A model generated the notes under the pieces. That model worked only from the letters and a program-made list of their open reading frames with translations, had not been told where the DNA came from and ran no database searches. From assembly GCA_030268105.1 (NCBI GenBank), contig BSDZ01000011.1, positions 3,323,001-3,387,000 of the forward strand: a stretch of DNA of 64,000 nt. Reading direction: 5' to 3'. Numbering within the stretch: the stretch's first letter is position 1; each line of letters opens with the position of its first letter. This document shows, in pieces, positions 23,101 through 37,923 of the stretch. The position numbers and the translations under genes are program-made. Source of the stretch: Volvox africanus (taxonomy: Eukaryota; Chlorophyta; Chlorophyceae; Chlamydomonadales; Volvocaceae).

Positions 23101-25967
23101 CCTTCGCAATGAACGGGACGGGGGAGGGTGAAGACAGCGTTAGTGAATCATCATCAGCCCGCCCCTCGATCAAAGAAACGAATAACCCCACAGCATCAGG
23201 CCCCCTGCTCTCCTCTGCTGGCTGAGGGTCCAGCTCCCAACCCCGCCGCTGTACACCCCCGCCCCCCCATGTGCCCTCGCTCTCACCTTAGCCTTATAGG
23301 CCAGCTGCTGCAGCTTCTTGTTGCCGATTGGGAGCGTGTACCTCACACGCAAAGGAGCCATCTCCTGACGACACAAGGAAGGGCAGACAAGTGGACTGGT
23401 TATATGCACGAGCAGCAGGCGGCATAAGAACGATAAAAGCCCGGATGATCCACGTGCAGACCAAGATAAGGATAGAAATCATCACGCGCCCATCGCGCGC
23501 TGTCGCACCCATCGTCCCCAATCACCATGCACTCGGCAGATGCGTTTGTGATACTCGTGCGTCGTCACCGCTCCCATCATCTGGCAACAGTGTTCCTAAT
23601 GTGCATATATATGTGTGCACATGTATGTGTATATTCACATATTGCTCGAGTGCAGCCACGCTTGCAGTCAGCCAGCAGCTTCGATTTAGTTAATGACTCG
23701 ATCAGCAGCAGCGGGCGAAGAGGCTTACCTCGAGCGAGCAAAACAAGACACCTTCAGCACCGGTACTCGGCAACCTCCGTCCGTCAGCAACCTCGCTCAA
23801 AGGTTGTGACGTGTATAAGGACGATGAAGTCTTGAGTCAATACCCTATAATGAAAACAAAGGAACAACAGCCATCACATATGGCCCCGATGCCGAGGAAT
23901 AAAGGTCCCACGGTACGCACATACACACACAGAGGCAGGAGCGGCGTCCCAACACCACAACGCACGTTGCCCAAGCAAATCGTGCGTATTCTGTCTGATA
24001 CCGCACATACTTTGCGCGTAAGCAGCAGAAGTCAGCCACAATGCAGTATGCTGCAAGTGCGGGGGTAACTTATGATTTGGCGAAGCTAAGCAAGCGCAGG
24101 GATGCCGCTCCAGCCTCGACTTGCTAGCTTGCGCATCCCGCGCGCATCCCGGCTTCCAGCCGCGTAATAAACAGACACAAAGCCAAGTACAATGCCATCA
24201 TATCATGTGTGCATTTGTTCCTTTCTTTGCGTACCTCAAGACGGCACGTTGTGACAAAACACGAAACCTGGTCCGTTGGCTTTGAAGTAGGCTTTGAAGC
24301 ACCAGAATTCAACGAACTGCAGGCAAATGGTAAGAGACGGTAAGGTCTATCGTATGTCGCCGAGCTTCGGGCAGTGTGAGTTCCCAAGGCACGGACGACG
24401 GTCCGGTCCCAGTGTTCCCCAGCCACTTCAACCCATAACATGTTCGTGAAGACAATTTAAATCCCAGTGCAATGGAGGCCGCAAGCTAAGAAAACAACCT
24501 TGACAAACAAGGACGAAACCTCGCTCCCCCGAGCAACCCGGGGTCCCGAGGCGAAACCCAGCAGCAGCCAATATAAACACACTCAACAACAAGCCGCAGT
24601 TCAATTCCTCATGTACCTATAAGTTGGATGACTCGGAACTTTCCGCAATGTTGGCTGTTGGCTTTATAGGCTGTGAGCCGCCTGAAAATCAACAACCTAC
24701 ATTACAGACATGCAAACTATTTGATCAGTCGTAGGATCAACATAAGCGATTCCCAAGGCAGAACAGCAGACCAAAAGGTGTACCCGATGCCCGTGCACAC
24801 TTGGACGGGTCGCACAAAGCCAGTCGATACAAGACCATCAGCAAGGATGCAGATTGCTTGATCTACTCACCAAGGAAGGGATGCCGCCGCGCAGCCCTCA
24901 CAATACGACTTTGCTGTAGGAGTTAGAACTTACTGGCTGTGCAGTTGGCGAATGCAATAATCCAGGAAACGGATTATCAGTAACAAGCTACACTTGCAAC
25001 GAAACGTTGTAGTATTGCATGTGAATTGGGCGACAATGCGCTCTTTATCCCAATCGCTTCCGCGGTTGTACGTCTTACGGCAACCAGTGCGTCAAGACGA
25101 AGTTTCATCCACGATATCAGCGCATCTCAATACTGACGTTGGCGTAGTTTAATGTATTTTGGGAGTTGGATCCGAAACCTTGCGTCTCGTAGTGGAGGTG
25201 TGTACTCATCCATGTTGCGGCCATGCACACTCATTAGCCTCCCGCCCATCGCACTCGTTCTTCACATCCCCGCGCCTTTGCTCATCTGCTCCATCGGGAA
25301 GGTTTGAAAGCTTTTCCGTTTTCACATTCACTCCACTGAGATCCTTTCAATTTTCTGACACTAGTCATCGCCGGTTCCGTCCCCCTCTTCCCCCTCTTTC
25401 TGCTGCATCTCGGATGGCCATCATCCTCATCATGCCGCACTATACATTTTATAAGTTGTTATTCGTGCATTATCCTCCTGGAATAATCGAATGGCGATTG
25501 ACCAAGTGGGTTACGGCTCTGTACAATCCACCCATTCCGAATCCCAGCCGCACTGCTGTGCCCTACCCGAAATCTCTATGTGTATGGGTGTATGGGTGTA
25601 TGGGTGTATGGGTGTATGGGTGTATGGGTGTATGGGTGTATGGGTGTATGTTTCCCCCTCTTCGTCCCTGATTCCCGCTCCCATGTCATATAAACTGGAG
25701 TCATTGCAGGCGGTCGCACCGCCATGCCGCAAGCTTCTGCGCTTAGTTGTGCTAGTGATGAATGCCCTTCTTACACCATGCGGTTTAAAATGTTCGGGGG
25801 CCGGTGAGAACGAGCACCGACAGGGGATGAGGAACGGAGATCACGGGCCGGAGTCCAGGGTACAGAGCACGGGGCACGGGGCACGGAGCCGGTGGCCGAT
25901 GGCCGGGGTGCGGGGTGCGGGGTGCGAGGTGCAGGGTCCGGGGGACGGGGACAGGGACGGAAATGAG
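19986..25967. repeat. Array unit 2
   Basis: 5982 bp, and I see no difference from unit 1 in any gene or marker position compared. Confidence 0.95.
21488..23361 (-). CDS. Coiled-coil protein, array copy 2
   Basis: Five exons: 23287-23361, 22793-23101, 22386-22628, 22052-22252, 21488-21910. The translation is the same as copy 1. Confidence 0.8.
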
Positions 25968-28900
25968 GGACGGGGATGAAGTATGCGAGACGGGGAATGG
26001 GGAACGAGAGACGGGAGACGGGGGATGAGGGCCTGAGTCCGGGGTCCGGGATCCGGGGTCCAGGGGCCGAGGACGGGAAACGAGGAACGAGGGACGGGGG
26101 AGGGGGCAAGGGGCATGGGAGACGGCGGACGGGAAACGGGGGATGTTCCCACGTGTATGTATATGGGTGTGTGTTGTTATTACGAGATTTACACCGATTT
26201 GCATCCTTTCTTTCTATCACTTTTCTAACACCACTACGGACAGGGTCCGAAAATGGGGTGACCAGGCATCCTGTGCCTGCACTGCCAATCCATCCCCTCT
26301 CTAGGGGCCTCCGCTTCCTTCTGCCCAGCCTCCATACGCCCACCTTATGGGTGTGTAATAAAATAAACGAACAAAGGAATAACCCCACGATCCAGGTGGC
26401 AGACATCCATCACTTCACAGCCACCTTCCTTAAATATAGAAACAAGGTCCGCCAATAAAAAAACATCAGCACTATCATGAATATCATTATCCCAGTAACG
26501 CCACAACTGGGCGCTTGCTTGCTAGGGATAACACGCGAAGAAGAATCTACGTTCCTGTTACGGATGAGGGGGGAATCACTATGCTGCAGCTGCAGCAAGT
26601 TGCTGAATTGTGTCTCGCCATCAAACAGCCAGTACCTTGGAATTCGACAGCATTCCGCAGCACTTCTGAGTCCACAATCCTTTCCCCCATCTTCCCTCGG
26701 CGCCTTAATTACTTGGGAAGTGCACGCACGCCATCATTTCTACGAATGAAGTAAAGCACACCCAGCACGCTAGCTAGCTGTAGGTCCTACTAAAGTATTG
26801 ACAATGGATGCGGGTTTACCAACCCACCTTGCCAATAATGAACGCACCGTAAAAAGAAAAACCTAGGAAAAAGCGAAGCTAGCTGCTCATGAAGGAAGTA
26901 TACATACGGGGAATACGGGGAAAACCAAAACACACACGAATGTTTTAGCATCGAGCTAACTATCCTGCTGTATGTCTCGCTGAATCAAAGGAGTACGAAT
27001 GAAGCGCTCAAAATGAAAGAGGGCAGGCATGCGATTGCCACGTCATGAGGCCCTACTCAAACCGCCTCATCTCGATCATCTGCAGAATCATCTGCTGTTC
27101 ACCTGCTGCCGGAAGTCCCACTCAGCCTGCCCCCAATACAGAGCAGCGCAGGTGGCATACGAAACGTCCTGGCAGCAGAAGGCCGCCATCCATAAACGAA
27201 TTAGCACCCAAGACCTGGGCTAGAGGTGCGGTTGGCATCTCATATCGATCTACCACGAAGCCATCATACGGAAATCAGAAAATTACCGGCTGCTGCACAG
27301 CAAAAGCCATACTTGTGTGCCACCTACCCATCCCCCCTCGCTCGAGTCTCTCTTGATATATCTTTTTAATCACCTCGTCCCACGCCTCAGTCCTGATCAT
27401 GGAGCCCATCCAGAACCCCCCGCCCCCCAAACACGCTGAATTGTCGCGCACTCAGCAAGTATGTAGTGCTCATCTGCCAGACGTGGGTCTGCTGCAGGCA
27501 GCCGTGCCCGTCCGTCCTGCAGCCTGCGACTCGCGACGCCAAAGAGCATCCTTCAGCTCCTCGCACCTTCTCGACCAAGACTCATTCACTTCGCGCAGCT
27601 CCACCTTCAGGCAGCGGATCTCCTCGCGGCGATCCACTCTAGCCAAGGAGCGCTCCCGGGCGATGGTGACCTTGGCCTCCACTAGTTGCGCCCGCAGCTC
27701 CACATTCTCGGCAGTCGCCTCGGCCCTTATGGACCACGCCGACGCCTTCCCCTCCCACACCTCCGACAGCTGAAGCTTCAAGCGCGCCACCATTCTCATG
27801 GCGCCATCATAATCCGCCGTGGCATCAGCGGCACGTTTTTCCGTGCAGGTCACGAGATGCTTCAGGCGGCCAATCTCCTCCGTCAGATTTTCCTGTATGT
27901 GGGCAGCAGTGGGTAGGTACATACATACGTGGGTATATCGCAGCAGTTCACAAGGATCAGCGTTAGGTACACGCATCACATCAGGCCGTGCCGTGCGTCG
28001 GGCGGGTACACACAAACACGCCAACCGCCTTACCTTTATCATGCAGTTGTCCTTCTCCATGGCTTGCACCTGCAGGGCCGTGTCCTGCACGATCTTCTCC
28101 TGCCTCACCATCTTCGCTCTCAGAAAGTCGAGCTCAAAGTCCTTGTTTTCCAGCTCCACCCGGAACTCCTGACCCTCCTGCTCGTTCCTCCTAGCGAAAG
28201 CCTTCAGCTTCGAGCGCATATCCTCCTCTCTTGCCTGCGTGTTGATGGACCCAGCAGATGTGTACAACCATGCACTTCAGGAACGACGTTTTCAATACAC
28301 ATGCATGGCTAGGCGTGGCTGCATACGTACATGTCAAGCCCGTTCCCTCGCGGCGCGGCCCCCTCACCTTCCATTCGTTGTTCTCCTTGTGCAGCATTTT
28401 GATCGTAGACTTCGCCGCCTGGAGGTCCATGGCCAGCTGCGCAGACTTCGCCGCCTCCATGGTGGCCGCCTCCATGGCGGCCTGCACCTCCTGCCGCAAC
28501 TTCTCCGTGGTCACTACCTCGGTCTTCAGCTTGGAGAGTGCACAGGCCGCCTTCGCCTCCGCGGTGCAGACCCGGGCCTGCGCATCAGTCCTGATGACCT
28601 CTTCCTTGACCTGCGGCAAGGCAAAAGGACGACCACATGGGTTCATCAAGTTGCGAGAGTGCCACCTGTCATCTAAATAAATGAATAAATATTTATATAA
28701 ACACTTAATACACATATCGCACATCCTTGCCCATTGGTACGCACCCTTGCAAGGCCGCCCGCAAGGAGACTCACCCGCCATTGGCTTCGCTCCTGCTGGG
28801 CGACCTGCTCTGCGCTCCTCAGACGTGAAGTCAGCATGGACACCTGCTGCTCATGGTCCGCCTGAAGCACCCGCACGTTGGCCTCCGCGAGCTGCGTCTG

Positions 28901-31900
28901 CTGCTGCAGCGCTGCCATCTGCAGCTGCAGCACCTCCGTCCGCTGGCCTGCTGCCGCAAGGGCCTCCTCACTGCTTGCCTGCAGGGCCTCAATGACCGTC
29001 TTCAGGGTCCCCACTTCAACCTCCAACCTCGACTGAAGCCGCCACGCTGAGGTGACGCGCTGTTGGAACCAGGGCAACTCGACCTTCGCAATGAACGGGA
29101 CGGGGGAGGGTGAAGACAGCGTTAGTGAATCATCATCAGCCCGCCCCTCGATCAAAGAAACGAATAACCCCACAGCATCAGGCCCCCTGCTCTCCTCTGC
29201 TGGCTGAGGGTCCAGCTCCCAACCCCGCCGCTGTACACCCCCGCCCCCCCATGTGCCCTCGCTCTCACCTTAGCCTTATAGGCCAGCTGCTGCAGCTTCT
29301 TGTTGCCGATTGGGAGCGTGTACCTCACACGCAAAGGAGCCATCTCCTGACGACACAAGGAAGGGCAGACAAGTGGACTGGTTATATGCACGAGCAGCAG
29401 GCGGCATAAGAACGATAAAAGCCCGGATGATCCACGTGCAGACCAAGATAAGGATAGAAATCATCACGCGCCCATCGCGCGCTGTCGCACCCATCGTCCC
29501 CAATCACCATGCACTCGGCAGATGCGTTTGTGATACTCGTGCGTCGTCACCGCTCCCATCATCTGGCAACAGTGTTCCTAATGTGCATATATATGTGTGC
29601 ACATGTATGTGTATATTCACATATTGCTCGAGTGCAGCCACGCTTGCAGTCAGCCAGCAGCTTCGATTTAGTTAATGACTCGATCAGCAGCAGCGGGCGA
29701 AGAGGCTTACCTCGAGCGAGCAAAACAAGACACCTTCAGCACCGGTACTCGGCAACCTCCGTCCGTCAGCAACCTCGCTCAAAGGTTGTGACGTGTATAA
29801 GGACGATGAAGTCTTGAGTCAATACCCTATAATGAAAACAAAGGAACAACAGCCATCACATATGGCCCCGATGCCGAGGAATAAAGGTCCCACGGTACGC
29901 ACATACACACACAGAGGCAGGAGCGGCGTCCCAACACCACAACGCACGTTGCCCAAGCAAATCGTGCGTATTCTGTCTGATACCGCACATACTTTGCGCG
30001 TAAGCAGCAGAAGTCAGCCACAATGCAGTATGCTGCAAGTGCGGGGGTAACTTATGATTTGGCGAAGCTAAGCAAGCGCAGGGATGCCGCTCCAGCCTCG
30101 ACTTGCTAGCTTGCGCATCCCGCGCGCATCCCGGCTTCCAGCCGCGTAATAAACAGACACAAAGCCAAGTACAATGCCATCATATCATGTGTGCATTTGT
30201 TCCTTTCTTTGCGTACCTCAAGACGGCACGTTGTGACAAAACACGAAACCTGGTCCGTTGGCTTTGAAGTAGGCTTTGAAGCACCAGAATTCAACGAACT
30301 GCAGGCAAATGGTAAGAGACGGTAAGGTCTATCGTATGTCGCCGAGCTTCGGGCAGTGTGAGTTCCCAAGGCACGGACGACGGTCCGGTCCCAGTGTTCC
30401 CCAGCCACTTCAACCCATAACATGTTCGTGAAGACAATTTAAATCCCAGTGCAATGGAGGCCGCAAGCTAAGAAAACAACCTTGACAAACAAGGACGAAA
30501 CCTCGCTCCCCCGAGCAACCCGGGGTCCCGAGGCGAAACCCAGCAGCAGCCAATATAAACACACTCAACAACAAGCCGCAGTTCAATTCCTCATGTACCT
30601 ATAAGTTGGATGACTCGGAACTTTCCGCAATGTTGGCTGTTGGCTTTATAGGCTGTGAGCCGCCTGAAAATCAACAACCTACATTACAGACATGCAAACT
30701 ATTTGATCAGTCGTAGGATCAACATAAGCGATTCCCAAGGCAGAACAGCAGACCAAAAGGTGTACCCGATGCCCGTGCACACTTGGACGGGTCGCACAAA
30801 GCCAGTCGATACAAGACCATCAGCAAGGATGCAGATTGCTTGATCTACTCACCAAGGAAGGGATGCCGCCGCGCAGCCCTCACAATACGACTTTGCTGTA
30901 GGAGTTAGAACTTACTGGCTGTGCAGTTGGCGAATGCAATAATCCAGGAAACGGATTATCAGTAACAAGCTACACTTGCAACGAAACGTTGTAGTATTGC
31001 ATGTGAATTGGGCGACAATGCGCTCTTTATCCCAATCGCTTCCGCGGTTGTACGTCTTACGGCAACCAGTGCGTCAAGACGAAGTTTCATCCACGATATC
31101 AGCGCATCTCAATACTGACGTTGGCGTAGTTTAATGTATTTTGGGAGTTGGATCCGAAACCTTGCGTCTCGTAGTGGAGGTGTGTACTCATCCATGTTGC
31201 GGCCATGCACACTCATTAGCCTCCCGCCCATCGCACTCGTTCTTCACATCCCCGCGCCTTTGCTCATCTGCTCCATCGGGAAGGTTTGAAAGCTTTTCCG
31301 TTTTCACATTCACTCCACTGAGATCCTTTCAATTTTCTGACACTAGTCATCGCCGGTTCCGTCCCCCTCTTCCCCCTCTTTCTGCTGCATCTCGGATGGC
31401 CATCATCCTCATCATGCCGCACTATACATTTTATAAGTTGTTATTCGTGCATTATCCTCCTGGAATAATCGAATGGCGATTGACCAAGTGGGTTACGGCT
31501 CTGTACAATCCACCCATTCCGAATCCCAGCCGCACTGCTGTGCCCTACCCGAAATCTCTATGTGTATGGGTGTATGGGTGTATGGGTGTATGGGTGTATG
31601 GGTGTATGGGTGTATGGGTGTATGGGTGTATGTTTCCCCCTCTTCGTCCCTGATTCCCGCTCCCATGTCATATAAACTGGAGTCATTGCAGGCGGTCGCA
31701 CCGCCATGCCGCAAGCTTCTGCGCTTAGTTGTGCTAGTGATGAATGCCCTTCTTACACCATGCGGTTTAAAATGTTCGGGGGCCGGTGAGAACGAGCACC
31801 GACAGGGGATGAGGAACGGAGATCACGGGCCGGAGTCCAGGGTACAGAGCACGGGGCACGGGGCACGGAGCCGGTGGCCGATGGCCGGGGTGCGGGGTGC

Positions 31901-31949
31901 GGGGTGCGAGGTGCAGGGTCCGGGGGACGGGGACAGGGACGGAAATGAG
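25968..31949. repeat. Array unit 3
   Basis: 5982 bp, apparently identical to units 1 and 2 at every site compared. Confidence 0.95.
27470..29343 (-). CDS. Coiled-coil protein, array copy 3
   Basis: Five exons: 29269-29343, 28775-29083, 28368-28610, 28034-28234, 27470-27892. The translation is the same as copy 1. Confidence 0.8.
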
Positions 31950-34900
31950 GGACGGGGATGAAGTATGCGAGACGGGGAATGGGGAACGAGAGACGGGAGA
32001 CGGGGGATGAGGGCCTGAGTCCGGGGTCCGGGATCCGGGGTCCAGGGGCCGAGGACGGGAAACGAGGAACGAGGGACGGGGGAGGGGGCAAGGGGCATGG
32101 GAGACGGCGGACGGGAAACGGGGGATGTTCCCACGTGTATGTATATGGGTGTGTGTTGTTATTACGAGATTTACACCGATTTGCATCCTTTCTTTCTATC
32201 ACTTTTCTAACACCACTACGGACAGGGTCCGAAAATGGGGTGACCAGGCATCCTGTGCCTGCACTGCCAATCCATCCCCTCTCTAGGGGCCTCCGCTTCC
32301 TTCTGCCCAGCCTCCATACGCCCACCTTATGGGTGTGTAATAAAATAAACGAACAAAGGAATAACCCCACGATCCAGGTGGCAGACATCCATCACTTCAC
32401 AGCCACCTTCCTTAAATATAGAAACAAGGTCCGCCAATAAAAAAACATCAGCACTATCATGAATATCATTATCCCAGTAACGCCACAACTGGGCGCTTGC
32501 TTGCTAGGGATAACACGCGAAGAAGAATCTACGTTCCTGTTACGGATGAGGGGGGAATCACTATGCTGCAGCTGCAGCAAGTTGCTGAATTGTGTCTCGC
32601 CATCAAACAGCCAGTACCTTGGAATTCGACAGCATTCCGCAGCACTTCTGAGTCCACAATCCTTTCCCCCATCTTCCCTCGGCGCCTTAATTACTTGGGA
32701 AGTGCACGCACGCCATCATTTCTACGAATGAAGTAAAGCACACCCAGCACGCTAGCTAGCTGTAGGTCCTACTAAAGTATTGACAATGGATGCGGGTTTA
32801 CCAACCCACCTTGCCAATAATGAACGCACCGTAAAAAGAAAAACCTAGGAAAAAGCGAAGCTAGCTGCTCATGAAGGAAGTATACATACGGGGAATACGG
32901 GGAAAACCAAAACACACACGAATGTTTTAGCATCGAGCTAACTATCCTGCTGTATGTCTCGCTGAATCAAAGGAGTACGAATGAAGCGCTCAAAATGAAA
33001 GAGGGCAGGCATGCGATTGCCACGTCATGAGGCCCTACTCAAACCGCCTCATCTCGATCATCTGCAGAATCATCTGCTGTTCACCTGCTGCCGGAAGTCC
33101 CACTCAGCCTGCCCCCAATACAGAGCAGCGCAGGTGGCATACGAAACGTCCTGGCAGCAGAAGGCCGCCATCCATAAACGAATTAGCACCCAAGACCTGG
33201 GCTAGAGGTGCGGTTGGCATCTCATATCGATCTACCACGAAGCCATCATACGGAAATCAGAAAATTACCGGCTGCTGCACAGCAAAAGCCATACTTGTGT
33301 GCCACCTACCCATCCCCCCTCGCTCGAGTCTCTCTTGATATATCTTTTTAATCACCTCGTCCCACGCCTCAGTCCTGATCATGGAGCCCATCCAGAACCC
33401 CCCGCCCCCCAAACACGCTGAATTGTCGCGCACTCAGCAAGTATGTAGTGCTCATCTGCCAGACGTGGGTCTGCTGCAGGCAGCCGTGCCCGTCCGTCCT
33501 GCAGCCTGCGACTCGCGACGCCAAAGAGCATCCTTCAGCTCCTCGCACCTTCTCGACCAAGACTCATTCACTTCGCGCAGCTCCACCTTCAGGCAGCGGA
33601 TCTCCTCGCGGCGATCCACTCTAGCCAAGGAGCGCTCCCGGGCGATGGTGACCTTGGCCTCCACTAGTTGCGCCCGCAGCTCCACATTCTCGGCAGTCGC
33701 CTCGGCCCTTATGGACCACGCCGACGCCTTCCCCTCCCACACCTCCGACAGCTGAAGCTTCAAGCGCGCCACCATTCTCATGGCGCCATCATAATCCGCC
33801 GTGGCATCAGCGGCACGTTTTTCCGTGCAGGTCACGAGATGCTTCAGGCGGCCAATCTCCTCCGTCAGATTTTCCTGTATGTGGGCAGCAGTGGGTAGGT
33901 ACATACATACGTGGGTATATCGCAGCAGTTCACAAGGATCAGCGTTAGGTACACGCATCACATCAGGCCGTGCCGTGCGTCGGGCGGGTACACACAAACA
34001 CGCCAACCGCCTTACCTTTATCATGCAGTTGTCCTTCTCCATGGCTTGCACCTGCAGGGCCGTGTCCTGCACGATCTTCTCCTGCCTCACCATCTTCGCT
34101 CTCAGAAAGTCGAGCTCAAAGTCCTTGTTTTCCAGCTCCACCCGGAACTCCTGACCCTCCTGCTCGTTCCTCCTAGCGAAAGCCTTCAGCTTCGAGCGCA
34201 TATCCTCCTCTCTTGCCTGCGTGTTGATGGACCCAGCAGATGTGTACAACCATGCACTTCAGGAACGACGTTTTCAATACACATGCATGGCTAGGCGTGG
34301 CTGCATACGTACATGTCAAGCCCGTTCCCTCGCGGCGCGGCCCCCTCACCTTCCATTCGTTGTTCTCCTTGTGCAGCATTTTGATCGTAGACTTCGCCGC
34401 CTGGAGGTCCATGGCCAGCTGCGCAGACTTCGCCGCCTCCATGGTGGCCGCCTCCATGGCGGCCTGCACCTCCTGCCGCAACTTCTCCGTGGTCACTACC
34501 TCGGTCTTCAGCTTGGAGAGTGCACAGGCCGCCTTCGCCTCCGCGGTGCAGACCCGGGCCTGCGCATCAGTCCTGATGACCTCTTCCTTGACCTGCGGCA
34601 AGGCAAAAGGACGACCACATGGGTTCATCAAGTTGCGAGAGTGCCACCTGTCATCTAAATAAATGAATAAATATTTATATAAACACTTAATACACATATC
34701 GCACATCCTTGCCCATTGGTACGCACCCTTGCAAGGCCGCCCGCAAGGAGACTCACCCGCCATTGGCTTCGCTCCTGCTGGGCGACCTGCTCTGCGCTCC
34801 TCAGACGTGAAGTCAGCATGGACACCTGCTGCTCATGGTCCGCCTGAAGCACCCGCACGTTGGCCTCCGCGAGCTGCGTCTGCTGCTGCAGCGCTGCCAT

Positions 34901-37900
34901 CTGCAGCTGCAGCACCTCCGTCCGCTGGCCTGCTGCCGCAAGGGCCTCCTCACTGCTTGCCTGCAGGGCCTCAATGACCGTCTTCAGGGTCCCCACTTCA
35001 ACCTCCAACCTCGACTGAAGCCGCCACGCTGAGGTGACGCGCTGTTGGAACCAGGGCAACTCGACCTTCGCAATGAACGGGACGGGGGAGGGTGAAGACA
35101 GCGTTAGTGAATCATCATCAGCCCGCCCCTCGATCAAAGAAACGAATAACCCCACAGCATCAGGCCCCCTGCTCTCCTCTGCTGGCTGAGGGTCCAGCTC
35201 CCAACCCCGCCGCTGTACACCCCCGCCCCCCCATGTGCCCTCGCTCTCACCTTAGCCTTATAGGCCAGCTGCTGCAGCTTCTTGTTGCCGATTGGGAGCG
35301 TGTACCTCACACGCAAAGGAGCCATCTCCTGACGACACAAGGAAGGGCAGACAAGTGGACTGGTTATATGCACGAGCAGCAGGCGGCATAAGAACGATAA
35401 AAGCCCGGATGATCCACGTGCAGACCAAGATAAGGATAGAAATCATCACGCGCCCATCGCGCGCTGTCGCACCCATCGTCCCCAATCACCATGCACTCGG
35501 CAGATGCGCTTGTGATACTCGTGCGTCGTCACCGCTCCCATCATCTGGCAACAGTGTTCCTAATGTGCATATATATGTGTGCACATGTATGTGTATATTC
35601 ACATATTGCTCGAGTGCAGCCACGCTTGCAGTCAGCCAGCAGCTTCGATTTAGTTAATGACTCGATCAGCAGCAGCGGGCGAAGAGGCTTACCTCGAGCG
35701 AGCAAAACAAGACACCTTCAGCACCGGTACTCGGCAACCGCCGTCCGTCAGCAACCTCGCTCAAAGGTTGTGACGTGTATAAGGACGATGAAGTCTTGAG
35801 TCAATACCCTATAATGAAAACAAAGGAACAACAGCCATCACATATGGCCCCGATGCCGAGGAATAAAGGTCCCACGGTACGCACATACACACACAGAGGC
35901 AGGAGCGGCGTCCCAACACCACAACGCACGTTGCCCAAGCAAATCGTGCGTATTCTGTCTGATACCGCACATACTTTGCGCGTAAGCAGCAGAAGTCAGC
36001 CACAATGCAGTATGCTGCAAGTGCGGGGGTAACTTATGATTTGGCGAAGCTAAGCAAGCGCAGGGATGCCGCTCCAGCCTCGACTTGCTAGCTTGCGCAT
36101 CCCGCGCGCATCCCGGCTTCCAGCCGCGTAATAAACAGACACAAAGCCAAGTACAATGCCATCATATCATGTGTGCATTTGTTCCTTTCTTTGCGTACCT
36201 CAAGACGGCACGTTGTGACAAAACACGAAACCTGGTCCGTTGGCTTTGAAGTAGGCTTTGAAGCACCAGAATTCAACGAACTGCAGGCAAATGGTAAGAG
36301 ACGGTAAGGTCTATCGTATGTCGCCGAGCTTCGGGCAGTGTGAGTTCCCAAGGCACGGACGACGGTCCGGTCCCAGTGTTCCCCAGCCACTTCAACCCAT
36401 AACATGTTCGTGAAGACAATTTAAATCCCAGTGCAATGGAGGCCGCAAGCTAAGAAAACAACCTTGACAAACAAGGACGAAACCTCGCTCCCCCGAGCAA
36501 CCCGGGGTCCCGAGGCGAAACCCAGCAGCAGCCAATATAAACACACTCAACAACAAGCCGCAGTTCAATTCCTCATGTACCTATAAGTTGGATGACTCGG
36601 AACTTTCCGCAATGTTGGCTGTTGGCTTTATAGGCTGTGAGCCGCCTGAAAATCAACAACCTACATTACAGACATGCAAACTATTTGATCAGTCGTAGGA
36701 TCAACATAAGCGATTCCCAAGGCAGAACAGCAGACCAAAAGGTGTACCCGATGCCCGTGCACACTTGGACGGGTCGCACAAAGCCAGTCGATACAAGACC
36801 ATCAGCAAGGATGCAGATTGCTTGATCTACTCACCAAGGAAGGGATGCCGCCGCGCAGCCCTCACAATACGACTTTGCTGTAGGAGTTAGAACTTACTGG
36901 CTGTGCAGTTGGCGAATGCAATAATCCAGGAAACGGATTATCAGTAACAAGCTACACTTGCAACGAAACGTTGTAGTATTGCATATGAATTGGGCGACAA
37001 TGCGCTCTTTATCCCAATCGCTTCCGCGGTTGTACGTCTTACGGCAACCAGTGCGTCAAGACGAAGTTTCATCCACGATATCAGCGCATCTCAATACTGA
37101 CGTTGGCGTAGTTTAATGTATTTTGGGAGTTGGATCCGAAACCTTGCGTCTCGTAGTGGAGGTGTGTACTCATCCATGTTGCGGCCATGCACACTCATTA
37201 GCCTCCCGCCCATCGCACTCGTTCTTCACATCCCCGCGCCTTTGCTCATCTGCTCCATCGGGAAGGTTTGAAAGCTTTTCCGTTTTCACATTCACTCCAC
37301 TGAGATCCTTTCAATTTTCTGACACTAGTCATCGCCGGTTCCGTCCCCCTCTTCCCCCTCTTTCTGCTGCATCTCGGATGGCCATCATCCTCATCATGCC
37401 GCACTATACATTTTATAAGTTGTTATTCGTGCATTATCCTCCTGGAATAATCGAATGGCGATTGACCAAGTGGGTTACGGCTCTGTACAATCCACCCATT
37501 CCGAATCCCAGCCGCACTGCTGTGCCCTACCCGAAATCTCTATGTGTATGGGTGTATGGGTGTATGGGTGTATGGGTGTATGGGTGTATGGGTGTATGGG
37601 TGTATGTTTCCCCCTCTTCGTCCCTGATTCCCGCTCCCATGTCATATAAACTGGAGTCATTGCAGGCGGTCGCACCGCCATGCCGCAAGCTTCTGCGCTT
37701 AGTTGTGCTAGTGATGAATGCCCTTCTTACACCATGCGGTTTAAAATGTTCGGGGGCCGGTGAGAACGAGCACCGACAGGGGATGAGGAACGGAGATCAC
37801 GGGCCGGAGTCCAGGGTACAGAGCACGGGGCACGGGGCACGGAGCCGGTGGCCGATGGCCGGGGTGCGGGGTGCGGGGTGCGAGGTGCAGGGTCCGGGGG

Positions 37901-37923
37901 ACGGGGACAGGGACGGAAATGAG
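31950..37923. repeat. Array unit 4
   Basis: 5974 bp. One TGTATGGG copy fewer (seven). C instead of T at 35509, G instead of T at 35740 (private to this unit), and A instead of G at 36985. The other sequence matches unit 1. Confidence 0.95.
33452..35325 (-). CDS. Coiled-coil protein, array copy 4
   Basis: Five exons: 35251-35325, 34757-35065, 34350-34592, 34016-34216, 33452-33874. The core coding sequence matches copy 1. The unit's substitutions lie in the 5' intron and the candidate 5' exon. Confidence 0.8.
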
